Assembly (NCBI GenBank): GCA_021295155.1
Contig: JAJTJC010000035.1
Location: forward strand, 310,001-374,000
Direction of reading: 5' to 3'
Length of the DNA: 64,000 nucleotides
From: Flavobacteriaceae bacterium D16
GTDB lineage: Bacteria > Bacteroidota > Bacteroidia > Flavobacteriales > Flavobacteriaceae
The notes under the pieces are model-generated. The model was given only the letters and a program-made list of their open reading frames with translations. It was not told the origin of the DNA and searched no databases. Positions 1-7,122 of the stretch are shown here, piece by piece; positions within the stretch are counted from its first letter, which is position 1; each line of letters opens with the position of its first letter. Position numbers and translations under genes: made by a program.

Positions 1-464
1 CGGTAGATATAACCCACGGAAAATGCGAATTAGCCAGACGTATGGGAGCGGATTATACCATAAATGCCCGGGTAAATGATCCGGTAGAAACGATCCGGGA
101 ATATTCCAAAGGTGGTGTACACCTAAGCATAGATGCCCTGGGTCACAGAGATACCTGTCTGCAAGCGATTAATAGCTTGCGAAAACGAGGCAGGCATGTG
201 CAGCTGGGCCTTATGGCGGAAGACTACGCAAATACCGAAATACCTATGGCAAAATTAATTGCCCATGAATTGGAAATTGTGGGAAGTCATGGTATGCAGG
301 CTGCCAAATACCCGGAAATGTTTCAACTGATAGGGGAGAAGGATATTGATCTTAGTAAAATGATCGGTAATCGGGTATCACTATCACAAGTCCCCGAACT
401 ACTTCCCAATCTGAATACTACCACCCAGGCAGGAATTACTATAATTGATCGCTTTAACGAATAA
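1..464 (+). CDS. zinc-dependent alcohol dehydrogenase, C-terminal part (5' end outside window)
   Basis: The reading frame is open from the first bases of the window (codons in phase with position 3) to a TAA at 462-464, so the gene starts upstream. About 153 residues are visible. They read as the NAD(P)-binding half of a medium-chain alcohol dehydrogenase: a K-x-LAR-x-GAD element after the Rossmann fold, then 'GGVHLSIDALG' and a later 'EIVGSHGMQ' segment typical of AdhP/Zn-alcohol dehydrogenases. The zinc ligands would lie in the missing N-terminal half. The family oxidises alcohols or reduces aldehydes in the cytoplasm; the substrate cannot be told. An internal ATG at 42 is not a plausible start because it falls inside the Rossmann domain. 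Confidence 0.85.
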   Translation, partial: VDITHGKCELARRMGADYTINARVNDPVETIREYSKGGVHLSIDALGHRDTCLQAINSLRKRGRHVQLGLMAEDYANTEIPMAKLIAHELEIVGSHGMQAAKYPEMFQLIGEKDIDLSKMIGNRVSLSQVPELLPNLNTTTQAGITIIDRFNE

Positions 465-465
465 C

Positions 466-990
466 TTAAAGAAGTTTGGCCGCCACATCCTGCCAATCCA
501 GGGCCCTTTCAAAACCATTTGAATGTACATTGTGGGGTGAAGTGAATAATAGAGGCCTGTTCCCGGTAAAATGCTGCAAATTATAGCTTCGATCATCTAT
601 AAGCACGTCACCCTTAAGGATATGTTTCTCCCCGCACAGGATACGTCGCTTCCAGTGGATAAAAGGAAAGTGTTCGTCTAGCCACTCGGATTTTTCATGT
701 AGTGAATTTGGAAATTGCATGGCAGCCGAAGCGATAAATAATTCATATTTATCATTAAGTTCTCTCAATACCTCCTGGCTGTTCGCAATGGGCTTTAGGG
801 TTCGAAAGAAACCAGGTCGTGTAGCATGCAAACGCACACTTTGCTGATGTGCTTCCGGCACCATTTGCCATACTTCCTTACCATGGCATTCCTCAAGGGT
901 AAGTGAGGCATTGAAATCCTTATTATACCATTCCACGTGAGCACCGTAGGTGTCGGCAATCACTTCGTCCATATCTACAAATAGCGTCAT
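466..990 (-). CDS. 5'(3')-deoxyribonucleotidase (NT5C family, HAD fold)
   Basis: 174 residues. The N-terminus carries the HAD motif I DMDEVIAD (residues 6-13; Asp6 nucleophile, Asp8 acid/base), and a DDR motif (GDVLIDDRSYN) near residue 130 fits HAD motif IV. Length and the tryptophan-rich middle match the small deoxyribonucleotidases that dephosphorylate dNMPs in the cytoplasm. It converges on the alcohol dehydrogenase with one base between the stop codons, so the two are not co-transcribed. No partner gene is visible; nucleotide-pool housekeeping is the likely role. Confidence 0.85.
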   Translation of the reverse strand: MTLFVDMDEVIADTYGAHVEWYNKDFNASLTLEECHGKEVWQMVPEAHQQSVRLHATRPGFFRTLKPIANSQEVLRELNDKYELFIASAAMQFPNSLHEKSEWLDEHFPFIHWKRRILCGEKHILKGDVLIDDRSYNLQHFTGNRPLLFTSPHNVHSNGFERALDWQDVAAKLL

Positions 991-1382
991 TTCAACAATT
1001 TTAATGCGAAGTACGCAAAAAGAAAGGGAATTTAGAAATGCCCCTTGAATTGATAGACGAATGTTAACTCGCGGGTACTGGTTTACTTAACCATATACTC
1101 CCGTTTCATGGACCAACCTTCCTGCTTGTTGTAATACAGGCTGCGGGTTTCGTATTTCATTTTTAGCGTTCTCATGATTGATGTAGGTTTATTAATAAGA
1201 CGAGTTAAGAGATCGCTTGTTACAGTATAATTATTAAGCATAGCCTTATTCACACCTGATTGTAATCATTTTACAGTTTGTAAAAAGTCACTACTTTTTT
1301 CAACTTTCCAATTTCTACTATCATAGCTTAACCTTCTCGAACTTGTAGAGAAATCACAAGAATCTCTTCTAAAACGGGTATT
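991..1382. other. 392-bp intergenic region with one possible 30-aa ORF
   Basis: Between the deoxyribonucleotidase start and the PagL-like gene. It holds a short minus-strand ORF (1083-1175, listed separately) and AT-rich sequence. I see no tRNA, convincing terminator or clear TAnnTTTG promoter box. Confidence 0.5.
1083..1175 (-). CDS. possible 30-aa small protein
   Basis: An ATG at 1175 opens a 30-codon frame ending in TAA. The peptide is basic and rich in Lys, Arg and Tyr (begins MRTLKMKYETRS, ends MKREYMVK) with no membrane segment. It would be the only coding content of a 392-bp gap. There is no recognisable promoter or ribosome site upstream, so it may be chance; conservation in relatives would be needed to accept it. 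Confidence 0.25.
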   Translation of the reverse strand: MRTLKMKYETRSLYYNKQEGWSMKREYMVK

Positions 1383-2039
1383 GTGAACAGCCATTCTATT
1401 GTAAGGACCTTATTTTGGATAGCAGTTTTGCTAAACTTCTTAAATGGCCAAACCCAAACCCGATCTCCGGACTCCCGTAACGGACCAGTTAGTATCGGGC
1501 TGGCCTATGGAATAGGAACACAACAAGCATTCCCCTTTAATTCATCAGATTACCGTTATAGCTATGATGCATATAGAATACTTCTGAATTACCGATTTTC
1601 GGAATACAAAGCCTGGAAGTTTGAAATAACAGTAGAACCAAGTATTTATAGTTCTCAACACCAGCTTTTAAATGTTCACTATATCCAACCAAGGCATGGC
1701 AGTGATTATCTTGATCAACGGGAATTACTGATTAAAAACAAGTCCATAACCGAGTATGCCTTAGACCTGGGAATCTTAGTTCGATATCAAACATTCAGAA
1801 ACTTCAGTATGTTTTTTCAGGCGAGTGTGGGTCCTTTGATTTCAAATCGATACACCGAACGAATGGCGGAAGGCTTTGCTTTTTCCGACATCATCGCATT
1901 AGGCTGTTCTCCAAAAATAGGCGGACTACAGATCGTAGTACGCACCGGCTTCAGACATATCTCAAATTTCAATTTACAGGAGCCTAATTCCGGTTATAAT
2001 GCTTTGTTATTTGAAATGGGACTTACCTACAATCTTTAA
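1383..2039 (+). CDS. PagL-like outer-membrane lipid A deacylase family protein
   Basis: 218 residues from a GTG start at 1383; no in-frame ATG lies upstream and the GTG places a good signal peptide (hydrophobic residues 8-22). The C-terminus has the PagL signature: RHISN (His192, Ser194, Asn195) followed by PNSGYN. PagL enzymes are 8-stranded outer-membrane barrels that remove the 3-O acyl chain of lipid A with a Ser-His-Glu triad. Here the residue aligned with the catalytic Glu of P. aeruginosa PagL (12 after Ser) is Asn206, so activity is uncertain; Glu200 is nearby. The last strand ends in Leu rather than the usual Phe. Confidence 0.6.
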   Translation: MNSHSIVRTLFWIAVLLNFLNGQTQTRSPDSRNGPVSIGLAYGIGTQQAFPFNSSDYRYSYDAYRILLNYRFSEYKAWKFEITVEPSIYSSQHQLLNVHYIQPRHGSDYLDQRELLIKNKSITEYALDLGILVRYQTFRNFSMFFQASVGPLISNRYTERMAEGFAFSDIIALGCSPKIGGLQIVVRTGFRHISNFNLQEPNSGYNALLFEMGLTYNL

Positions 2040-2082
2040 ACCATAGTTCCATGGATTTCTTTAATTCAGAGGAAGAAATAAA

Positions 2083-2114
2083 TTGAGTGACACGTCAAAA
2101 AAGTGTTACCTTTT
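2083..2114 (+). promoter_or_regulatory. candidate Bacteroidetes-type promoter for the sugar dehydrogenase/GH2 pair
   Basis: TTG at 2083-2085, 21-nt spacer, TACCTTTT at 2107-2114 (one mismatch to TAnnTTTG). A start near 2121 would give a leader of about 35 nt before the ATG at 2155. Confidence 0.45.
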
Positions 2115-2154
2115 AACTCTAGTTTTAGGGCAAAAAGTTTTATAATTAAATCAG

Positions 2155-3339
2155 ATGAAGAATATGAATTTACCAAAATCACTGAACTTGTTTGTACTTG
2201 TGGTATTGCTGTCAATATTCGTTATATCGTGCAAACAAACCAAAGAAGAGAAGAAAGGTCCTGTAATAGAGGAGAAGGTCACTACGGAGGTTCGATTGCC
2301 ACTGGATAGGCTGAAGCTTCCCGAAGGTTTTAAAATCAGCATTTATGCAGAAGGGATAGAGGAGGCGCGTTCCATGGCCATGGGCGATAACGGAACCTTG
2401 TTCGTCGGGAACCGAAAAGGAAAGAGAGTATATGCCATTCAGGATACAGACGGGGATTACAGGGCAGATAATATTATGGTTCTGGATACCACATTTACGG
2501 TACCTAATGGTATCGCTTTCAGAAACGGCTCCCTCTATGTGGCAGAAGTTAACCGTCTGCTGCGTTTTGATAATATTGAGGCAAATCTTTATAACCCCCC
2601 GGAACCTGTTGTGGTTTACGATGATTACCCGACAGAATTTCACCATGGCTGGAAATACATCGCTTTTGGGCCTGATGGTAAACTTTACGTTCCGGTAGGT
2701 GCCCCCTGTAACATTTGTGAGAGCGAGGACGAGCGTTTCGCCAGTATTACCCGTATGGATCCTGACGGTACCAACCGTGAGATTTATGCGCACGGAGTTC
2801 GGAATACTGTAGGGTTTACCTGGCATCCTGAAACCGGCGAGTTATGGTTCACAGATAACGGCAGGGATATGATGGGAGACGATATTCCTCCCTGCGAATT
2901 AAACCGGGTGAGTGAGGCCGGACAACATTTTGGTTATCCGTATTGTCATGGCGGGACTATCAAAGACCCAGAGTTCGGTGATAAATTTCCCTGTGCCGAC
3001 TTTGTACCCCCGGCACAAAACCTGGGACCCCATACTGCCCCTCTGGGAGTAAAATTCTATACAGGGAATATGTTTCCTGAAGAATATCGAGGCCATGCCT
3101 TTATAGCCGAACATGGCTCCTGGAACCGTTCTTCAAAGATTGGCTATCGAATTTCCCTGGTAAAGGTGGAGGATAACAAGGCCGTAAGCTATGAGACCTT
3201 TCTTGATGGCTGGTTAGACGAAGCCTCACAGGAAGTCTTTGGTCGTCCTGTAGATCTGCTTCAATTGGACGATGGCTCTATGTTAATCTCTGATGATTAT
3301 GGAAATATTATTTACCGGGTCAGTTATGAAAAGAGTTAA
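2155..3339 (+). CDS. PQQ-dependent sugar (L-sorbosone/glucose-type) dehydrogenase lipoprotein
   Basis: 394 residues. Residues 1-26 form a lipoprotein signal ending in a lipobox-like ISC (Cys26). The remainder is a six-bladed beta-propeller of the glucose/sorbosone dehydrogenase family: the opening LPEGFKISIYAEG, the 'NGIAFRNGSLYVAE' blade, 'HHGWKYIAFGPDGKLYVPVGAPCN' and 'HGVRNTVGFTWHP' are typical, followed by 'WFTDNGRDMMGDD'. Family members oxidise aldoses in the periplasm using PQQ, but many Bacteroidota homologues have no proven cofactor. The next gene starts inside its last codons (14-nt overlap), so sugar oxidation and glycoside cleavage are probably made together. Confidence 0.8.
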   Translation: MKNMNLPKSLNLFVLVVLLSIFVISCKQTKEEKKGPVIEEKVTTEVRLPLDRLKLPEGFKISIYAEGIEEARSMAMGDNGTLFVGNRKGKRVYAIQDTDGDYRADNIMVLDTTFTVPNGIAFRNGSLYVAEVNRLLRFDNIEANLYNPPEPVVVYDDYPTEFHHGWKYIAFGPDGKLYVPVGAPCNICESEDERFASITRMDPDGTNREIYAHGVRNTVGFTWHPETGELWFTDNGRDMMGDDIPPCELNRVSEAGQHFGYPYCHGGTIKDPEFGDKFPCADFVPPAQNLGPHTAPLGVKFYTGNMFPEEYRGHAFIAEHGSWNRSSKIGYRISLVKVEDNKAVSYETFLDGWLDEASQEVFGRPVDLLQLDDGSMLISDDYGNIIYRVSYEKS

Positions 3340-5152
3340 TTTGCTGGAACGTATAAAGAAAGTTATATGGCTTTTTGTCCTTTTGGCCTGTTCCTTATTC
3401 CAGGGTTTAGCACAAGCTGAAGAGCACAAGATCCTACAGAATATAAAAGATCGCAATACACAAACCCTGAATGGCCTTTGGCAGGTTATTGTGGATCCCC
3501 TTGAAAACGGCTACTACAACTATCGGTATCAGCCCAGGGAGGACGGATATTTTAAGAATGCAAAAATGAAGTCCCCATCCGACCTTATAGAATACAACTT
3601 TGATTCCGACCTGCAACTAAGGGTTCCCGGAGACTGGAATTCCCAAGAAGAGAAATTATATTACTACGAAGGTACAATATGGTACAAGAGGGATTTTGAT
3701 TATGCCCCCAATCCGGAAGAGGAAGTCTATGTCTATTTTGAAGGAGTAAACTATGAAGCCAAAGTCTATCTAAACGGGGCATACCTGGGAGATCATACCG
3801 GGGGTTTTACACCCTTTATGTTTAAGGTTTCGGACTTAGTGCAGAAGGAGGGCAATTTCCTGGTAGTCAAAGTAGATAATACAAGGAAACGAGACGGGGT
3901 TCCCACTGTAAATACGGATTGGTGGAATTACGGAGGGATTACACGCTCGGTTCATCTTGTAACTGTGCCTAATAAGCATATACTAGATTATAGCATTCAG
4001 CTTTCAAAGGAATCTTATAGTAGGGTTGAGGGCTGGATAAAAGCTGAGGGTACAGCGGAAGGAGATAAAGTGGGGTTAGCTATCCCGGAACTGGGAATCG
4101 AAGAAACTGTTACCCTTAATGCTGCAGGAATGGGCCGATTTGCCATTGAAGCAGAACCTGAACTATGGTCTCCAAATAATTCTCGTTTATACGATATCAA
4201 GTTGACTATCGGGTCGGATGTAGTAACGGATGAAATTGGATTTCGGCGAATTGAAACAAAAGGAAGTGATATCCTGTTGAACGGCAAGGAGGTCTTTTTG
4301 AAAGGAATAAGTATTCATGAGGAAGCTCCATTTAAAACCGGACGTGTTACCTCCCGAGAGGAATGTATCACCTTGCTTAACTGGGCGAAGGAACTGGGCT
4401 GTAATTTTATCCGTCTGGCCCATTATCCACACAATGAAGACATGGTCCGGGAAGCGGAAAGAATGGGCTTTATGATTTGGTCTGAAATACCGGTATACTG
4501 GACTATTCAGTACGATAATAAAGATACCTACCAGCTTGCAGAGCAACAACTAATGGACATGATTTCAAGGGATAAAAACAGGGCAGGGGTGATTTTATGG
4601 TCCATTGCTAATGAAACTCCTGTGAGCTCCATCAGAAATGATTTCCTAATGCGATTAGCTGGTAAAGTCAGGGATATGGATAATAGTCGACTTATCACGG
4701 CGGCACTTGAAACCCATACAGGAAACGAGGGAGAGCGCGTTATTGATGATCCTCTGGGAACTGCAGTAGATGTTATTGGCATCAACAATTATTGTGGATG
4801 GTACGTTCAGGAACCCTCCAGTTGTGCCCAGATCAAATGGCGTAATACCTATGATAAACCTATGATTATGAGTGAGTTTGGAGCAGGCGCTTTACAGGGT
4901 TTACACGGAGCAGCCAATGAAAGGTGGACAGAAGAATACCAGGACGATGTATACAAATACAATATCGAAATGCTTAAAAAGATTGAATTTCTTAGTGGGG
5001 TTTCCCCCTGGATACTAATGGACTTCCGGTCAGCAAGGCGGCATTTGCAAAAAATACAGAAAGACTTTAATCGCAAAGGGTTAATTTCTGAACAAGGGCT
5101 AAGGAAAAAAGCCTTTTATACACTGAAGAGGTATTACATCGAAATAAAATAA
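3326..5152 (+). CDS. secreted glycoside hydrolase family 2 (beta-glucuronidase/beta-galactosidase type)
   Basis: 608 residues from the ATG at 3326, chosen over an upstream frame start because it gives a clean signal peptide (hydrophobic 14-30, cut near AQA). Domain order is GH2: sugar-binding jelly roll (about 45-215, with 'GTIWYKRDF' and 'VYLNGAYLGDHTGGFTPF'), immunoglobulin-like domain (215-310), then a TIM barrel. The acid/base Glu430 lies in SIANETP and the nucleophile Glu517 in MSEFGAG. Length suits beta-glucuronidase better than the ~1,000-aa LacZ. It acts in the periplasm or outside the cell, releasing terminal uronic acid or galactose. It overlaps the sugar dehydrogenase gene by 14 nt and is probably coupled to it. 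Confidence 0.85.
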   Translation: MKRVNLLERIKKVIWLFVLLACSLFQGLAQAEEHKILQNIKDRNTQTLNGLWQVIVDPLENGYYNYRYQPREDGYFKNAKMKSPSDLIEYNFDSDLQLRVPGDWNSQEEKLYYYEGTIWYKRDFDYAPNPEEEVYVYFEGVNYEAKVYLNGAYLGDHTGGFTPFMFKVSDLVQKEGNFLVVKVDNTRKRDGVPTVNTDWWNYGGITRSVHLVTVPNKHILDYSIQLSKESYSRVEGWIKAEGTAEGDKVGLAIPELGIEETVTLNAAGMGRFAIEAEPELWSPNNSRLYDIKLTIGSDVVTDEIGFRRIETKGSDILLNGKEVFLKGISIHEEAPFKTGRVTSREECITLLNWAKELGCNFIRLAHYPHNEDMVREAERMGFMIWSEIPVYWTIQYDNKDTYQLAEQQLMDMISRDKNRAGVILWSIANETPVSSIRNDFLMRLAGKVRDMDNSRLITAALETHTGNEGERVIDDPLGTAVDVIGINNYCGWYVQEPSSCAQIKWRNTYDKPMIMSEFGAGALQGLHGAANERWTEEYQDDVYKYNIEMLKKIEFLSGVSPWILMDFRSARRHLQKIQKDFNRKGLISEQGLRKKAFYTLKRYYIEIK

Positions 5153-5203
5153 AAAGGGTAGATATTCTAATTATCTTATCCAAAAAATAACTAACTACTG
5201 TAA

Positions 5204-6079
5204 ATGCACGCTTACCTATTTCCTGGTCAGGGTACTCAATTTCCGGGTATGGGAAAAGAGATATTCGATGGCTTCAACTTGGCACAAAGCTATTTTAAAA
5301 AGGCTAATGATATTTTAGGATATTCAATTACTGATATCATGTTTGAAGGATCTGCGGAAGATTTGAAACAAACAAAGTATGCGCAGCCTGCAATATTTCT
5401 GCATTCATTTATTCTCACAAAAACACTTGGAAGCACCTTTAGGCCAGATATGGTCGCAGGTCATTCTTTAGGTGAGATTTCAGCTTTAGCTGCAATCGGA
5501 TCGTTGGACTTTGAAGTTGCCTTGAGACTAATATCAAAACGGGCCAACGCAATGCAGAAGGTATGCGAAACAGAAAATACAGGTATGGCGGTAGTTGTGG
5601 GGTTATATGATGTTATTGTCAAGAATGTTTGTGATCAGATAGAAGGTGTTGTTGTACCGGCTAATTACAACACCCTTAATCAAGTGGTCATTTCAGGTGA
5701 TAAGATGGCTTTGAAAAAGGCCGCAAATAAGTTAAGTCCAGCCGCAAAGGCAGTTGTCCCCCTTCCTGTAAGCGGAGCATTTCATTCTCCATTTATGAAA
5801 CCTGTCATTAACGAATTTAAATCGGCCATAGACAAAACAGAATTTAAAACCCCAATTTGTCCAATCTATCAGAACACCGACGGGAGACCAACTACAAACA
5901 CGACAGCTATTAAGGAAAAGCTAATCGACCAGTTGACTCATCCCGTAATGTGGAGGCATACAATTCTCCATATGATTGAGGACGGTGCAATAGAGTTCAC
6001 AGAGATTGCACCTGGCAAACTGCTAAATAAATTTGTAAATCAGATTGATAATAAGGTAAAAACAAAATATTTATTATAA
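5204..6079 (+). CDS. fabD: malonyl-CoA:ACP transacylase
   Basis: 291 residues. FabD moves malonyl from CoA to acyl carrier protein for fatty-acid elongation. The sequence shows LFPGQGTQ near the start, the nucleophile elbow GHSLGE (Ser at about 88), an oxyanion Gln in 'PGQGTQ', and the GAFHSPFM motif with the catalytic His near 197. No other fab gene is beside it; the fatty-acid-like genes of the 20.6-24 kb operon include no transacylase, so this FabD may supply malonyl-ACP to both pathways. Confidence 0.95.
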   Translation: MHAYLFPGQGTQFPGMGKEIFDGFNLAQSYFKKANDILGYSITDIMFEGSAEDLKQTKYAQPAIFLHSFILTKTLGSTFRPDMVAGHSLGEISALAAIGSLDFEVALRLISKRANAMQKVCETENTGMAVVVGLYDVIVKNVCDQIEGVVVPANYNTLNQVVISGDKMALKKAANKLSPAAKAVVPLPVSGAFHSPFMKPVINEFKSAIDKTEFKTPICPIYQNTDGRPTTNTTAIKEKLIDQLTHPVMWRHTILHMIEDGAIEFTEIAPGKLLNKFVNQIDNKVKTKYLL

Positions 6080-6254
6080 TTCAATGAAGCTTTATTCCCT
6101 GATGATTAGTTGTTACATTGGGTGTAATTTGGGCAATAGGATATTGCGCTCCGCTAAATAGGTTGCAAAATTTAAAATAAATCAAATAAATAGCTGATAA
6201 TTAAATAAATAATACCACCTTTGCAACTTATTATAAATTATTTAAAACATTAAA

Positions 6255-6446
6255 ATGAGTAAAGGAACAGTAAAATTCTTCAATGACGCCAAAGGTTATG
6301 GTTTTATCACTGAAGAAGGTGTTGAATCAGAACACTTTGTACATGTTACTGGATTAATTAACGAAATTCGCGAAGGTGACCAAGTTGAATTTGATTTAGA
6401 ACAAGGTAAAAAAGGATTAAATGCAGTAAACGTTAGAGTCATCTAA
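6255..6446 (+). CDS. cold shock protein, CspA family
   Basis: 63 residues forming one complete cold-shock domain. It opens with the conserved GTVKFFN, has the RNP1-like KGYGFIT and an RNP2-like 'HFVHVTGL'. These small OB-fold proteins bind single-stranded RNA and act as RNA chaperones. A strong hairpin terminator follows 20 nt after the stop, so it is a one-gene transcript with a leader of AT-rich sequence. Confidence 0.95.
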   Translation: MSKGTVKFFNDAKGYGFITEEGVESEHFVHVTGLINEIREGDQVEFDLEQGKKGLNAVNVRVI

Positions 6447-6466
6447 GAAAACATAAATCCAATTTT

Positions 6467-6499
6467 AAAACCTATCTGATCACAGATAGGTTTTTTTTT
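6467..6499 (+). terminator. intrinsic terminator of the cold-shock gene
   Basis: An inverted repeat, CCTATCTG / CAGATAGG (6471-6478 and 6483-6490) with an ATCA loop, flanked by A and T runs that lengthen the stem, followed by nine T (6491-6499). Confidence 0.85.
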
Positions 6500-6557
6500 G
6501 CTCTTTAAGTTCGCATTTGAAAATAATAGTCCTACCTTTTGGAATCTAAATAAATTT

Positions 6558-7007
6558 ATGGCAAGATCACAACAATCCTATAGCAAGCGGGAAAAAGAAA
6601 AGAAACGTTTAAAAAAACGGGAAGAAAAGCAAAAGAAGAAGGAAGTACGAAAAGCAGAAGCAAAAGAAGCCGGAGGAGGTATACCTTTTGCCTATGTGGA
6701 CCAATATGGTAATTTAACCGACACCCCTCAAGATCATACGGAAAAAGAAGAAATAGATGCTTCCGAAATTGTACTTGGAATACCTAAAAAAATAGAGGAA
6801 GAATTTGACCCGGTAAGAAGCGGAAAGGTTTCTTTCTTTGATCATTCCAAAGGATTTGGTTTTATTCTGGATTCAGAAACCCAGGAAAAGTATTTTTGTC
6901 ATATAAGCGGCCTGATCGATGAAATCAATGAAAATGACAAGGTTACCTTCGAACTGGAAAAGGGATTAAAAGGCTTGAATGCTGTTAAGGTTACGCTTCA
7001 GAGTTAA
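6558..7007 (+). CDS. cold-shock-domain protein with basic N-terminal extension
   Basis: 149 residues from the ATG at 6558 (MARSQQSYSKREK...); an upstream in-frame start would sit at the terminator and lacks support. Residues 1-45 are a highly charged Lys/Glu/Arg helix. A short middle segment (GGGIPFAYVDQYGNLTD) is followed by a cold-shock domain from about residue 88 (SGKVSFFDHSKGFGFI, then CHISGLIDEI). The domain is close in sequence to the preceding CspA-like protein, for instance in the shared GLNAV near the end, so the two look like paralogues. The basic arm probably adds nucleic-acid or ribosome binding. This architecture is common in Bacteroidota and is usually annotated only as a cold-shock protein. 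Confidence 0.85.
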   Translation: MARSQQSYSKREKEKKRLKKREEKQKKKEVRKAEAKEAGGGIPFAYVDQYGNLTDTPQDHTEKEEIDASEIVLGIPKKIEEEFDPVRSGKVSFFDHSKGFGFILDSETQEKYFCHISGLIDEINENDKVTFELEKGLKGLNAVKVTLQS

Positions 7008-7122
7008 AAAGCATTCATGAAATATCGCTCCAGGTAAGCCAATGTTTTTAACTCCTTTTTAGGGAAACTAAAAAATATTTATTGTTGTTTTGTTTAATGC
7101 AATTAATTAGTAATTGAACAAA

